Made by a program: the position numbers and the translations under genes | Part shown: positions 27,432 through 37,647 of the stretch, piece by piece | Numbering within the stretch: the stretch's first letter is position 1 | How the letters are laid out: every line of letters begins with the position of its first letter | The notes under the pieces: model-generated | Told to the model about the DNA's origin: nothing | The model's input: only the letters and a program-made list of their open reading frames with translations | Databases searched by the model: none | Assembly (NCBI GenBank): GCA_051744845.1 | Contig: JBNJDJ010000001.1 | Span: 1 to 64,000 of the forward strand | Direction: 5' to 3' | Length of the DNA: 64,000 nt | DNA from: JBNJDJ01 sp051744845 | GTDB taxonomy: Bacteria > Bacillota > Clostridia > Peptostreptococcales > Acidaminobacteraceae

Positions 27432-27872
27432 ATGTTTAAAAAAATATTACTGATAATTTTAATAATAGTACTTAGTTTAAATATTGTATTAGCAAATAAT
27501 AGTCAAGAAAGTGATCCTTTAGTTACTTTAAGTTATTTAGAAAAAAGAATTAATGAATTAAGAGAATATATTGATTATAATAAAAAGCAAACATCAAGTA
27601 AATATAAAGTTGTTGAAATAAAAAAAGGTTCTAAAGTTTATTTTGAACAAGAAAGTTTAGAATTTATTTTAAGAAGTGGAAAAGCTAGTGCAATAGCAAG
27701 TCAAAATGGTGATGGCCTTTCTGATTTGACAGCTGGAAAAGATTTAAAAACAGGAGATTTGATACAAAAAAATCACTTAATGTTAATACCAAGAAATGAT
27801 TCAAGAGGTTTAAAAGCATTAACTAATATTTGGATTATGATAAAAGGGAAATATAGGGTGGAAAATGAATAA
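27432..27872 (+). CDS. Conserved exported protein of unknown function
   Basis: 146 residues with a clear signal sequence (about 1-20), a short Glu/Lys helix, and a compact domain with the blocks LEFILRSGKASAI, LSDLTAGKDLKTGD and a hydrophobic HLMLIPR segment. I recall similar small exported proteins in other Clostridia, function unknown; this is memory, not a search. GAGGTG precedes the start. Its end overlaps the tagA-like gene by eight bases, which ties it to the envelope genes that follow. Confidence 0.7.
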   Translation: MFKKILLIILIIVLSLNIVLANNSQESDPLVTLSYLEKRINELREYIDYNKKQTSSKYKVVEIKKGSKVYFEQESLEFILRSGKASAIASQNGDGLSDLTAGKDLKTGDLIQKNHLMLIPRNDSRGLKALTNIWIMIKGKYRVENE

Positions 27873-28608
27873 TTTAGATTTTGTCAAGATATTAGGAGTA
27901 AAAATTAATAAAGTTGATATGAATCAAGCTTATGATCATTTTTTAAATATTTTAAAAAATGATACTACTAGTTCAATTTGTACACCAAATCCTGAAATAG
28001 TTATGATGGCTCAAAAAGATAAAAAATTAAAAGAAGCAATTTATAATTCTGATTTAATTATACCTGATGGTATAGGACTTATATATGCTTCAAAAATTTA
28101 TAAATTAGGATTAGAAACAAGAGTTGCTGGAATTGAATTTATGGAAGAAATTTTAAAGTATTCAAATAGAACTAAAAAGAAAGTTTTTTTACTTGGTGCA
28201 AAACCTGGGGTAGCTAAAAAGGCTAAGAAAAATATATTAGATGAATATAATAATATTGAAATTGTAGGTCAACATCATGGGTACTTTGATGAAAAAGAAG
28301 AATTGGAAGTTATTGATTTAATTAATGAAAAAAAACCTGATATTTTATTTGTAGCATTAGGTGCAGGGAAACAAGAAAAATGGATTGAAAAAAATAAAAA
28401 GATTTTGAATGTTTCAGTTGCTATGGGAGTTGGAGGTTGCTTAGACGTATGGGCTGGTAATGTAAAAAGAGCTCCTAAGTTATTTATAAACTTAAATATA
28501 GAATGGTTATATAGATTTATAAAACAACCATCTAGATTACCTAGAATGTTACAAATTCCTAAATTTATAATTAAGGTTTTATTAAATAAACAATCAATGG
28601 AAAGTTAA
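27865..28608 (+). CDS. WecG/TagA/CpsF family glycosyltransferase (GT26)
   Basis: 247 residues. Blocks TPNPEIVMMAQKD, IPDGIGLIYASK, FVALGAGKQEKWI and VGGCLDVWAGNVKRAP are GT26 signatures. Family members add the second sugar (often ManNAc) to undecaprenyl-linked GlcNAc during teichoic acid, secondary cell-wall polymer or ECA synthesis at the membrane. It starts a run of surface-polysaccharide genes. Confidence 0.92.
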   Translation: MNNLDFVKILGVKINKVDMNQAYDHFLNILKNDTTSSICTPNPEIVMMAQKDKKLKEAIYNSDLIIPDGIGLIYASKIYKLGLETRVAGIEFMEEILKYSNRTKKKVFLLGAKPGVAKKAKKNILDEYNNIEIVGQHHGYFDEKEELEVIDLINEKKPDILFVALGAGKQEKWIEKNKKILNVSVAMGVGGCLDVWAGNVKRAPKLFINLNIEWLYRFIKQPSRLPRMLQIPKFIIKVLLNKQSMES

Positions 28609-28616
28609 GGGATAAG

Positions 28617-29468
28617 ATGAAAAAAGATACACAAATTTTATTAGATTATTTATCTATAACAATTGGAACACTTTTTTTAGCGATTAGTATATATTTCTTT
28701 TTTAGTCCTCATACTATTGCGCCAGGAGGAGTATCTGGTTTTGCTGTTGTTATATATAAATTATTAAATATAAAAATTGCTTATACAAACTTGGCGATAA
28801 ATATTCCACTATTTATTATAGGGATTTTAGTTTTAGGAAAAACAACTGGTTTTAAAACAGCTTATGGTACAATTACATTTTCAGGATGGTTAATTTTTTT
28901 AGAAGGCTATTCTGCTAATATATATGTTACTAATGATGTATTACTAGCTGCTATTTTTGGTGGAGTTTTAAGTGGACTTGCAGTAGGAATGGTATTTAGA
29001 GCTGGTGGAACTACAGGTGGAACAGATTTATTTGGAGCGATTTTAAATAATTATATTCCGCATATTTCCACACCAAAATTAATGATGATAGCAGATTTAT
29101 GTGTAGTAACTTTTGCAGGAATTGTTAATAAAAAAATTGAAACAGCTCTGTATTCTATTATAGCATTATATATAGTTGTAAAAGTTGCAGATTTTATAAT
29201 GGAAGGTCTAGATTACTCAAAAATGTTTTATATTGTTACAGATCATCCGCAAAATATAAGTCAAGGAATAATTGATGAGTTAGGTAGAGGAGTTACTTCA
29301 TTAAAAGGAACAGGTATGTATACGAAAAATGATAAAGAAGTATTATTATGTGTAGTAAATAGAGCTCAAGTTGTTAATGTAAAAAAGTTAGTTAAAAGAA
29401 TAGATCCAAAAGCTTTTGTAATGATATCTACAACTCATGAAGTTGTTGGGGAAGGATTTACTAAATAA
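28617..29468 (+). CDS. YitT family membrane protein (DUF161 + DUF2179)
   Basis: 283 residues. Five to six membrane segments (about 10-200) contain the conserved PGGVSGFAV and AGGTTGGTDLFG motifs. They are followed by a cytoplasmic DUF2179 domain with TSLKGTGMYTKNDKEVLLCVV. Function unknown; paralogues are common in Bacillota. It sits nine bases after the glycosyltransferase. Confidence 0.9.
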   Translation: MKKDTQILLDYLSITIGTLFLAISIYFFFSPHTIAPGGVSGFAVVIYKLLNIKIAYTNLAINIPLFIIGILVLGKTTGFKTAYGTITFSGWLIFLEGYSANIYVTNDVLLAAIFGGVLSGLAVGMVFRAGGTTGGTDLFGAILNNYIPHISTPKLMMIADLCVVTFAGIVNKKIETALYSIIALYIVVKVADFIMEGLDYSKMFYIVTDHPQNISQGIIDELGRGVTSLKGTGMYTKNDKEVLLCVVNRAQVVNVKKLVKRIDPKAFVMISTTHEVVGEGFTK

Positions 29469-29510
29469 TTAATATATATTATATTTTAATAAAGAAAGAG
29501 ATGGTAAATT

Positions 29511-29999
29511 ATGTTTATAGATAAGAAAGGTAAAATTTTTAATAAAATTAGTATTATTGATTTATTAATTGTTTTTTTACTAATTTTTTTTGCAATTAAT
29601 CTTTATTCTAGTCAAAGAGAAATAACTCAAACTAATACTAAAGTTTCACAAAAAGCTATAATGACATTAGAATTTGAAGAAGTAAATGAAAGTTTTTTAG
29701 AAGTTATAAATAAAGATGATATTTTAAAAGATTCAGTGAGAGGTTTTGTAGTAGGGAAAGTAATTTCTTTTAATTATAAGCCATCTAAAAAAATTGTATC
29801 TAGTAATGATGGTAAAGTGGTATATAAGGAAATAGATGATAAAGTAGATATAAAAGTTGATTTAACTATTGAAGGTATATTTGATGGTAATGGTGTTTTA
29901 ATAGGTTCTAAAAGATATTATATAGGTAGCGAAACAAGAATCAAAAGTAGTGATTATGTAACTGATGCAAATGTAATTATGATTAAGAAGAAGGAATAA
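29511..29999 (+). CDS. DUF4330 membrane-anchored protein (copy 1)
   Basis: 162 residues: a short basic cytoplasmic start (KGKIFNKISIID), one membrane anchor (about 18-35) and an extracytoplasmic beta-rich domain. It is a paralogue of the gene at 32853, with the same length, the same KIFNKI start and the same overall layout. DUF4330 proteins have no assigned function but recur beside polysaccharide ligase genes, so a role in surface polymer assembly is plausible. Confidence 0.8.
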   Translation: MFIDKKGKIFNKISIIDLLIVFLLIFFAINLYSSQREITQTNTKVSQKAIMTLEFEEVNESFLEVINKDDILKDSVRGFVVGKVISFNYKPSKKIVSSNDGKVVYKEIDDKVDIKVDLTIEGIFDGNGVLIGSKRYYIGSETRIKSSDYVTDANVIMIKKKE

Positions 30000-30001
30000 T
30001 T

Positions 30002-31756
30002 ATGAATGAAAGCATAAGTTCAAAACTTTTAAATAAAATACAAATTTATATTATTAATAGTTATATATATAAATTAGTTATTTATATTTTTGAAATAGGG
30101 AAAAAACTTTTAAATGGGAGTATATTTTTTAATTTCTTTTATGATTTATTAAATAGATCTGATAAAAACAAAAAATATCAATCTAAAAGATTAAATATAC
30201 TAGATAGATTATTAAATTTTTTTATAAATAAATTAAGATTAATTTATCGAAATAACAAATCGAGTTTAACGTTTAAATTAATAATTTTTTTAAAAAACAT
30301 AACATATTCAAAAATAGCTAGTTATTTTTTGATTATTTCTAATGTATTTTATTTTTATTTATTTATAAAATATCCAAATTTATTTATTAAAATTTTTATA
30401 ATTACAATTATAATATTAAATAATTATATCTTAAAAAAATTAAAAGTTTTTAAATTTTCAATTAAAGAAAAAATAGTATTAACTATTGGGATTATATTAA
30501 GTTTTACTTGTTTGTATAATGGATTAATTTTAGAAATAATATTGTTTATACTAGGCAGTGCTTATTTATTACTGAGTTTTAAAAATTCACTTTTTTCTAT
30601 ATTTACATATATAGCTACTTTAGTTTTTGTTTCAGATAAATTAGCTTTAATTTTTTTAATTGCTTCGATTATATTTATTTTAAAAGAAATAGTAATTAAA
30701 GAAAAATTCATTTATAAATCGAGTATTATTAATCATATTCTTTTTATTTTGTTAGGGATATTTGTTGTTTCTACTATATTTTCTATTAATCCATCTGGAA
30801 GTATAAGAGATTTATTATTAAATGGTTTATCAATTTTATTAATATTTTTTATAAGTCAAAGAAATTATGAATATAAAGAATATGAAAACATTTTGAAAAT
30901 CGTTATTTTTATTGCATTTTTTACTGGAGTTTATGCACTATATCAATATTTTATAGGGGTACCAATGAAAAGTGGATGGGTTGATCCTAGTTCAGGAATT
31001 GATATTAGAGTCTTTTCAACTTTTGAAAATCCTAATTTATTTGCTGAGTATTTAATAATGATTTTACCTATTATTTACAGTTTATTTTTTATTGTTAAAT
31101 CTAATTTTGAAAAAATCATTTTATTGACTATAACGTTTGTTTTATTTATTAGTCTTATATTTACTTATTCTAGAGGTGGATGGATAGGTTGTATTATAGG
31201 TATAATAGTTTTCATATTTTTATATAAACCACATTATATTATTGGAATGATTTTTTTGGCTATTGGAAGTTTAAATTTTTTGCCACAAAGATTTTTAAAA
31301 AGAATTTTATCTATAGGTTCTTTAAAAGATGCATCAAATTATTACAGAATGCAAATATGGGAAAAAAGTTTAGAGATTATTAAAGATTTTCCTTTAACTG
31401 GTGTAGGTTTAGGATATAAGAGTTTTAGAGAAATTTCTTTAAAATATATATATGAATATGATCCTTTCCATGCTCATAATACTTATATAGAATTGGCAAT
31501 AGAAATTGGTTTAATAGGATTGGCTTTATTTATATTGCTTGGATTAGGATTATTTAAATTGACATTAAGAAGTTTAGATATGGATAATAAAAAAGGTTTA
31601 TTAGTATTAGGATTGTTTTCAGGATTAATTAGCTTAATGGCTCATGGTGCAGCAGAACATGTTTTATATAATCCAAAGATAATTTTAATATTTTGGTTAA
31701 ACATTGGATTTATTAATTCAATTTATTTAAAAATGTTAAAAAGAAAGGAAATATAA
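30002..31756 (+). CDS. O-antigen ligase / polymerase family membrane protein
   Basis: 584 residues with about a dozen membrane segments. The C-terminal half carries the Wzy/WaaL signatures: FENPNLFAEYL, TYSRGGWIG and the periplasmic loop HAHNTYIELAIEIGLIGL. The N-terminal about 130 residues are an extra Lys/Asn-rich region. It probably joins or polymerises surface polysaccharide on the outer side of the membrane. The stop overlaps the next start by one base. Confidence 0.85.
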   Translation: MNESISSKLLNKIQIYIINSYIYKLVIYIFEIGKKLLNGSIFFNFFYDLLNRSDKNKKYQSKRLNILDRLLNFFINKLRLIYRNNKSSLTFKLIIFLKNITYSKIASYFLIISNVFYFYLFIKYPNLFIKIFIITIIILNNYILKKLKVFKFSIKEKIVLTIGIILSFTCLYNGLILEIILFILGSAYLLLSFKNSLFSIFTYIATLVFVSDKLALIFLIASIIFILKEIVIKEKFIYKSSIINHILFILLGIFVVSTIFSINPSGSIRDLLLNGLSILLIFFISQRNYEYKEYENILKIVIFIAFFTGVYALYQYFIGVPMKSGWVDPSSGIDIRVFSTFENPNLFAEYLIMILPIIYSLFFIVKSNFEKIILLTITFVLFISLIFTYSRGGWIGCIIGIIVFIFLYKPHYIIGMIFLAIGSLNFLPQRFLKRILSIGSLKDASNYYRMQIWEKSLEIIKDFPLTGVGLGYKSFREISLKYIYEYDPFHAHNTYIELAIEIGLIGLALFILLGLGLFKLTLRSLDMDNKKGLLVLGLFSGLISLMAHGAAEHVLYNPKIILIFWLNIGFINSIYLKMLKRKEI

Positions 31757-32853
31757 TGAAAGTTTTAATGTTAATTGATTCTATAGGTATAGGAGGAGCA
31801 GAGACTCATCTTATAAATTTAGTAAAAAAATTAAAAGAAAATAAAGTAACTCCTTATGTAGTTTCAAATGGTGGTATTTATGAAAATAATTTAATTAAAC
31901 AAAATATAAAACATTATAAATTACCAGTAATGAGTAAAAACCCAATATATTTTTTAAAAAATATTTATAAAATAAAAAATTTAGTAAAACAAAATAATAT
32001 AGATATTATTCATGCTCATGGTAGATTACCTTCTTTTTTAGGAAAGTGTGTTTCTAAAGGTTTAAATGTAGAATTTATGACTACTGCTCATGCTAAAGTT
32101 GAAAATGAAAGCTTTTATAAATATATAACAACATATGGAGACAATGTAATTGCTGTAAGTGAGGATATAAAAAATTATATAATTGATAAGTTTAATGTTC
32201 AAAAAGAAATAATTGAAGTCATACCTAACGGAATTGATACAGACGAATTCAAGGATAATTCAAATAAAGAGTTAATTAATAGTTTGAATTTAAGAAATAA
32301 TACAATAAAAATATTATCTTTAAGTAGAATGGATGATAAGTTAGCACAAATTGCAATTGACTTAATTGATATTTTAAAAGATGATAAAAGATTCGAATTA
32401 ATTATAGTTGGTGATGGCAATAGATTTAGTGAAATTAAGAATAAAAGTAAAACTTTTGAAAATATAAAAGTTTTAGGAAAAAGAACTGATATTTCTAAAC
32501 TAATGGGGATATCTGATATTGTAGTTGCAGTATCAAGAAGCGCATTAGAAGCACTATCTTGTGAAAAAATGGTAATATTAGCAGGTGGTGAAGGTTATTT
32601 AGGTTTTTTTAATGAGGGCCTTTTAAATAAAGCTATCGAGGATAATTTCACTGGTAGAAATAGTTCCTTAAATTATTCGAAAGAAAATTTAAAGAAGGAT
32701 ATAGACTATTATTTGGAAATAAAAAATACTAAAAAGGAAAAAAAATTAAAAGAATTTAATAGAAAAGTTGTAAAAAAGCATTATTCATTAGAAAAAATGG
32801 TTAAAAAGACTATTAAAAATTATAATCATTTTTTAATTGAGAGGAGTAATTAA
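31756..32853 (+). CDS. Glycosyltransferase family 4
   Basis: 365 residues, GT-B fold. The N-terminus MLIDSIGIGGAETHLINL is typical of GT4 enzymes. The acceptor domain has IIHAHGRLPS, the linker has VIPNGIDTDEF and the C-terminal donor domain has an EALSCEKMVI block. Sugar donor unknown. It starts on the last base of the ligase stop and ends on the first base of the second DUF4330 gene, so the three are translationally linked. Confidence 0.87.
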   Translation: MKVLMLIDSIGIGGAETHLINLVKKLKENKVTPYVVSNGGIYENNLIKQNIKHYKLPVMSKNPIYFLKNIYKIKNLVKQNNIDIIHAHGRLPSFLGKCVSKGLNVEFMTTAHAKVENESFYKYITTYGDNVIAVSEDIKNYIIDKFNVQKEIIEVIPNGIDTDEFKDNSNKELINSLNLRNNTIKILSLSRMDDKLAQIAIDLIDILKDDKRFELIIVGDGNRFSEIKNKSKTFENIKVLGKRTDISKLMGISDIVVAVSRSALEALSCEKMVILAGGEGYLGFFNEGLLNKAIEDNFTGRNSSLNYSKENLKKDIDYYLEIKNTKKEKKLKEFNRKVVKKHYSLEKMVKKTIKNYNHFLIERSN

Positions 32854-33341
32854 TGAAAAACACAAAAATATTTAATAAAATATATTTAGTTGATTTTATA
32901 GTTGGATTTTTGATTATTGCTGTTTTATTTGCTAGTGGTTTTTTATTTTTAAAATCTACAAATAAAATAAATATAGATAATCAAAAATCAACTACAGTTG
33001 AATTAACTTTATTTCTTTCAGAAGTAAGATCACCTACTTTTTCGAATTTAAATATAGATGATAAAATTAATATATTTGAAACAAAGAAAGAATTAGGTAT
33101 TATAATTGATAAAAAGGTAGAAAAGTCTGAAATTGTTACTACATTACCAAATGGTGAAGTAAAAAAAGTTAAATTAGTTGATAAACACGATTGTTATTTA
33201 ACTGTAAAAGCTAGAGCAAAAGTGACTGAAGATGATATAATAATAGGAAATAAAAAAATTAAAATCGGTCAATTAATGAAAATTACAACGCAAAAAGTAG
33301 AAACAACACCAGTTATTTATGGTATAAAAATTATAAAATAG
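32853..33341 (+). CDS. DUF4330 membrane-anchored protein (copy 2)
   Basis: 162 residues, the same architecture as copy 1 at 29511 (IFNKIYLVDFI start, one anchor at about 14-32, beta-rich exported part) but clearly diverged in sequence. Together the copies flank the ligase and GT4 genes. It ends nine bases before csaB. Confidence 0.8.
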   Translation: MKNTKIFNKIYLVDFIVGFLIIAVLFASGFLFLKSTNKINIDNQKSTTVELTLFLSEVRSPTFSNLNIDDKINIFETKKELGIIIDKKVEKSEIVTTLPNGEVKKVKLVDKHDCYLTVKARAKVTEDDIIIGNKKIKIGQLMKITTQKVETTPVIYGIKIIK

Positions 33342-33349
33342 GGGATATT

Positions 33350-34396
33350 ATGAAAAAAATTTTTATGTTTGGTTATTATGGATTCGATAATGCAGGAGAT
33401 GAATCCATCTTAAAAGCAATTGTAAATTCATTAAATTCTAAAAAAGTCAATTTTGATATTTTAACATATAATTATAAAAAAACTAAGAAAAATTTTAATG
33501 TTAATCCTATTTCACGTTCTAAATTTAAAGATATAATATTTAGTATTAAAAGTTCTGATTTAGTTATTGGTGGGGGAGGGTCTTTATTACAAGATATAAC
33601 TTCATCAAAATCATTGTATTATTATTTGGCAATTATATTGATAAGTAAGTTATTTGGTAAAAAAGTTATTTTTTTATTTAGTGGAATAGGACCAGTTAAT
33701 AAAAGTTTTAATCAAAAATTATTAAAATGGGTTTTAAATAAAGTAGATTATATAGTTTTAAGAGATTATAAATCAGAAAAGTTTTTAAAGAAATTAAATA
33801 TAAAAACTGAAATGGAAGTTTCTGCTGATGCTGCCTTTTTATTAAATACATCTAAAAATAAAAAAGTAGATAAAAAGATAGTTGGTATTTCTTTAAGACC
33901 TTGGACTCATAATGAATTAGTTTTAAAAGAGATAAAAAAAATGATAAAGTATTTAATAAAAAAAGATTATAATATTAAATTAATACCTTTGATGATACCT
34001 GATGATTTAGAATATACAAAAAGATTAGAAATGAAGTTTGGTAAAAAAATTGAATTGATAGATAAAAATTTAACTATAGAAAAGTATAATAAAGAAATTC
34101 AAAAATGTGATTTTATTATAGGAATGAGACTTCATTCGTTAATTTTTTCAGCAATTAATGAAACTCCTTTTATAGGAATAGAATATGATCCTAAAATTGA
34201 CAGTTTTACTGAAATGACAAACCAAATTAATTGTTGTAAAGTAAAAGATATTTCTTTTGAAAAATTAAAAAATGACATACTTAACATGGAAAATAATTTA
34301 GAAAAATTTCAAAAAAATATTATAAAAGAGAATAAAAATATGAAGAAAAGTGTTAGAAAAATAATAAAAAAAGTTAATGATAAATTTTTATATTAA
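33350..34396 (+). CDS. csaB: Polysaccharide pyruvyl transferase CsaB
   Basis: Adds ketal-pyruvate from PEP to a secondary cell-wall polymer; the pyruvyl groups anchor proteins with SLH domains. 348 residues with the N-terminal GYYGFDNAGDESILKA, VIGGGGSLLQD, and IIGMRLHSLIFSA near the C-terminus. Its presence suggests an SLH-anchored surface layer. SD AGGGGATATT. Confidence 0.92.
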   Translation: MKKIFMFGYYGFDNAGDESILKAIVNSLNSKKVNFDILTYNYKKTKKNFNVNPISRSKFKDIIFSIKSSDLVIGGGGSLLQDITSSKSLYYYLAIILISKLFGKKVIFLFSGIGPVNKSFNQKLLKWVLNKVDYIVLRDYKSEKFLKKLNIKTEMEVSADAAFLLNTSKNKKVDKKIVGISLRPWTHNELVLKEIKKMIKYLIKKDYNIKLIPLMIPDDLEYTKRLEMKFGKKIELIDKNLTIEKYNKEIQKCDFIIGMRLHSLIFSAINETPFIGIEYDPKIDSFTEMTNQINCCKVKDISFEKLKNDILNMENNLEKFQKNIIKENKNMKKSVRKIIKKVNDKFLY

Positions 34397-34414
34397 GAAA
34401 ATTTAAAAAAATAT

Positions 34415-34443
34415 TTGACATATTCATTTTAAGCATTTATAAT
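34415..34443 (+). promoter_or_regulatory. Promoter of the ilv operon
   Basis: TTGACA (34415-34420), 17 bases, TATAAT (34438-34443): a full consensus sigma-A promoter, placed just before the T-box leader. Confidence 0.85.
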
Positions 34444-34449
34444 AAGTTT

Positions 34450-34730
34450 TAATAATTGATAAATACTTTGAAGGAGAAAGCAATTGGTTATTTAATTTTA
34501 GAGAGTCAATGGTTGGTGTAAATTGATATTAATGCTAAATTGCTAATCACTCCTGAGTAGCTAGATCGAAAAAAGTAGATTTAGTCGTATGCTTGCGTTA
34601 AAAAAGCTAGGATTGTTAGATCTGAATAAGAATAGATGTATATCTATTAAAGTAGAGTGGTAACGTGAAGACTTTTTCACCTCTATAAGACCAAAAAAGG
34701 TTTTATGGTGGGGAAAAAGTCTTTTTTTAT
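34450..34730 (+). promoter_or_regulatory. T-box leader, probably isoleucine-specific
   Basis: Fills most of the gap before the ilv genes. Stem I begins near 34470 (AGAGAGTC near 34499). The specifier side reads CTA-ATC-A-CTCC-TGAG, giving ATC (Ile) at 34546-34548. The T-box motif is AGAGTGGTAACGTG (34654-34667). The terminator pairs AAGACTTTTTCACC (from about 34668) with GGTGGGGAAAAAGTCTT (to about 34724), followed by Ts. Uncharged tRNA-Ile would block the terminator and turn on the operon. The downstream genes make isoleucine and valine precursors, in agreement. Confidence 0.92.
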
Positions 34731-34748
34731 ATTTAAAAGGAGGGATTT

Positions 34749-34982
34749 ATGAATAAACAAGTATATGCTAAAGGTGATCACGGAGTTGATGCTCTTTTAA
34801 AGACTATCGGAACATTGAGGAGAAAAAAAATTGATATTTTAGATGTATATTCTAAAGATATTGAATCTCAACATTCTGATATATTTATCACTTTAAAAGA
34901 TAAAGATTATAAAACTGCTTTAGATGTAAAAAGACTATTAGAAAAATTATATTGTTTAGAAAATGTAGAAATTATTGAATAA
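34749..34982 (+). CDS. Small ACT-domain protein, likely acetolactate synthase regulatory subunit (IlvM-like)
   Basis: 77 residues, consistent with a single ACT domain (beta-alpha-beta pattern, no catalytic motif). It is close in size to E. coli IlvM (about 87) and much shorter than IlvN/IlvH. As the first gene of the T-box-controlled ilv operon it is the natural partner of IlvB at 37648. A generic amino-acid sensor ACT protein is the alternative. AAAGGAGGGA precedes the ATG. Confidence 0.75.
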   Translation: MNKQVYAKGDHGVDALLKTIGTLRRKKIDILDVYSKDIESQHSDIFITLKDKDYKTALDVKRLLEKLYCLENVEIIE

Positions 34983-34999
34983 TCAAGGAGGATAAGAAA

Positions 35000-35992
35000 A
35001 TGAAAATGTATTACGGAGAAGATGCGAATTTAGAATATTTTGAAAATAAGACAGTAGGTATTATAGGGTTTGGATCTCAAGGTCATGCACATGCGCTAAA
35101 TTTAAAAGAAAGTGGTGTAAAAGTTGTAGTAGGTTTAAGAGAATCTAGTAGTTCAAGAAAAAAGGCTAAAGAGTTTGGATTTGAAGTTTATAACACTGGA
35201 GAAGCTGTGAAAAAATCAGATGTTGTAATGGTTTTAATTCCTGATGAAATTCAAGCAAGTGTTTATAAAAGTGAAATTAAACCAAATTTAGAAAAAGGTA
35301 ATGCACTTGGATTTGCTCACGGCTTTAATATTCGTTTTAATCAAATTAGACCTTCTGAAGATGTAGATGTATTTATGGTTGCGCCTAAAGGGCCAGGACA
35401 CTTAGTTAGAAGGGTATATGAAAATGGTCAAGGAGTACCAGCATTATTTGCTACTTATCAAGATGCAACTGGTAATTGTAGAGAATTAGCTATGGCTTAT
35501 GCTAAAGGTATTGGTTCTACAAGAGGAGGTATTTTAGAAACTACTTTTAAAGAAGAAACTGAAACTGATTTATTTGGAGAACAAGCTGTTTTATGTGGTG
35601 GAGTAACTGAACTTATAAAAAGTGGTTTCGAAACTTTAGTTGATGCAGGTTATAAGGAAGAAATTGCATATTTTGAATGTCTTCATGAAATGAAATTAAT
35701 TGTAGATCTTTTCTATGAAGGTGGATTTGAAAAAATGCGTGATTCAATTAGTGATACTGCAGAATATGGTGACTATATGGTAGGTAAAAGAATTGTAAAC
35801 GATGAAACTAAAAAAGAAATGAAAAAAGTATTAAACGAAATTCAAAAAGGTGAATTTGCTAAAAACTGGCTTTTAGAAAATAAACTAAATAGACCTGAAT
35901 TTGAATCTTCAAGAGAAAGAGAATTAGAACATGATATTGTAAAAGTAGGTAAAAAGTTAAGATCTAAAATGAGTTGGTTAAAAAATGAATAG
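35000..35992 (+). CDS. ilvC: Ketol-acid reductoisomerase
   Basis: Isomerises and reduces acetolactate/acetohydroxybutyrate. 330 residues, the short class I form. The nucleotide-binding [13 protein letters not shown] is near residue 23, and the metal-binding acidic helix includes [23 protein letters not shown] precedes the start. It overlaps ilvD by eight bases. Confidence 0.97.
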   Translation: MKMYYGEDANLEYFENKTVGIIGFGSQGHAHALNLKESGVKVVVGLRESSSSRKKAKEFGFEVYNTGEAVKKSDVVMVLIPDEIQASVYKSEIKPNLEKGNALGFAHGFNIRFNQIRPSEDVDVFMVAPKGPGHLVRRVYENGQGVPALFATYQDATGNCRELAMAYAKGIGSTRGGILETTFKEETETDLFGEQAVLCGGVTELIKSGFETLVDAGYKEEIAYFECLHEMKLIVDLFYEGGFEKMRDSISDTAEYGDYMVGKRIVNDETKKEMKKVLNEIQKGEFAKNWLLENKLNRPEFESSRERELEHDIVKVGKKLRSKMSWLKNE

Positions 35993-37634
35993 TGACAAAA
36001 TGAAAAAAGGTTTTGAGAAATCTCCACAAAGATCACTTTTAAAAGCTTCAGGTTTAAGTGATCGGGAGATTAATCAACCATTAATTGGAGTTGTAAATTT
36101 TTATAATGAAATTGTTCCTGGACATATTCATTTAAATGATATTGTTTCAGCAGTTAAAAAAGGAGTATTAATGGAAGGTGGCACGCCTTTAGAATTTCCT
36201 GCAATAGCTGTTTGTGATGGCATTGCTATGAATCACGAGGGGATGAAATATTCATTAGTTAGTAGAGAAATTATTGCTGATTCTATTGAAGTAATGACCA
36301 AAGCTCATGCCTTAGACGGATTAGTAATAGTACCTAATTGTGATAAAACAGTTCCTGGAGCTTTAATGGTAGCTGGAAGATTAAATATACCTACAGTAGT
36401 TGTTAGTGGCGGACCTATGCTAGCAGGCAAAGATAAGACTGATCTTACTAGTGTTTTTGAAGGTGTAGGTAAAATGAAAAATGATAAAATTAGTTCAAAA
36501 GATTTAAAAGTTTTAGAAAATACTTCTTGTGAAACTTGTGGATCTTGTGCTGGTATGTTTACAGCAAATTCAATGAATGTAATAACAGAAGTTTTAGGTA
36601 TTGGACTACAAGGAAATGGTACAATACCAGCTGTTTATTCTAGTAGAAAAATTTTAGCTAAAAAGGCTGGAATGAAAGTTATGTCATTAATTGATAATAA
36701 TATATTACCAGAAGATATTTTGACAAAAGAAGCTTTCCAAAATGCACTAGCTGTCGATATGGCTTTAGGATGTTCAACAAATACAGTACTTCATTTAATG
36801 GCAATTGCAAATGAGGTAGGAGTAAAACTTAACTTAGAGATGTTTAATGAGGTAAGTTCTAAAGTTCCAAATTTATGCAAATTATCTCCAGCAGGAAATG
36901 CACATATGGAAGATTTACATTTAGCTGGTGGTATTAGTGCTGTTATGAAAGAATTAGATAAGAAAAATCTAATTAATAAAGATTGTTTTGCAGTTGGTAG
37001 TGAAACAATAGGTAAAAGAATTGATTTAGCAAAAAATAATAATCCTAAAGTTATTAAAGATATTGATAATCCGTATTCTGAAACTGGAGGATTAAAAATA
37101 CTATTTGGTAACTTAGCAAAAGAAGGTGCTGTTGTTAAAAAATCAGCTGTTTTGGATAGTATGTTAAAGTTTAAAGGAAAAGCTAAAGTATTTGACTCAG
37201 AAGAAGAAAGTGTAGAAGCTATTTTATCTGGTGAAATTAAACCTGGTGATGTAGTAGTAATACGTTTTGAAGGACCTAAAGGAGGTCCAGGTATGCGTGA
37301 AATGCTAACTCCTAGTTCTTCTTTAGCTGGAATGGGTTTAGATGACTCAGTTGCTTTAATAACTGATGGAAGATTTTCAGGAGGAACTAAAGGCGCTTCT
37401 ATAGGACATATAACTCCTGAAGCATATGATGATGGACTTATTGGATATATTGAAAATGGAGATGAAATTTTAATAGATATTGAAAAAGGAAAAATTGAGT
37501 TATTAATAGATAATAAAGAAATTGAAAAAAGAAGAAAAAATAAAATTGTAAAAACAGATGATGAATTATCAGGTTATTTAAAAAAGTATAGAAAGATTGT
37601 ATCAAAGGCTTCACAAGGAGCTGTTTGTATATAG
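35985..37634 (+). CDS. ilvD: Dihydroxy-acid dehydratase
   Basis: 549 residues. Cluster cysteines are visible in PNCDKTVPG (Cys119) and [14 protein letters not shown] (Cys185, Cys188). The position that is Cys in the 2Fe-2S plant/mycobacterial type reads VPGHIHL here, as in E. coli, so an oxygen-sensitive 4Fe-4S enzyme is expected, which suits an anaerobe. The conserved [12 protein letters not shown] and [10 protein letters not shown] blocks lie near the C-terminus. Confidence 0.97.
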   Translation: MNSDKMKKGFEKSPQRSLLKASGLSDREINQPLIGVVNFYNEIVPGHIHLNDIVSAVKKGVLMEGGTPLEFPAIAVCDGIAMNHEGMKYSLVSREIIADSIEVMTKAHALDGLVIVPNCDKTVPGALMVAGRLNIPTVVVSGGPMLAGKDKTDLTSVFEGVGKMKNDKISSKDLKVLENTSCETCGSCAGMFTANSMNVITEVLGIGLQGNGTIPAVYSSRKILAKKAGMKVMSLIDNNILPEDILTKEAFQNALAVDMALGCSTNTVLHLMAIANEVGVKLNLEMFNEVSSKVPNLCKLSPAGNAHMEDLHLAGGISAVMKELDKKNLINKDCFAVGSETIGKRIDLAKNNNPKVIKDIDNPYSETGGLKILFGNLAKEGAVVKKSAVLDSMLKFKGKAKVFDSEEESVEAILSGEIKPGDVVVIRFEGPKGGPGMREMLTPSSSLAGMGLDDSVALITDGRFSGGTKGASIGHITPEAYDDGLIGYIENGDEILIDIEKGKIELLIDNKEIEKRRKNKIVKTDDELSGYLKKYRKIVSKASQGAVCI

Positions 37635-37647
37635 GAGGTATATAGCA

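Noticed and set aside
34549..34553. CTC (Leu) as the T-box specifier
   Set aside because: In the usual layout the specifier is followed by a purine and then a short C/T stretch and TGAG; ATC followed by A fits this, CTC does not.
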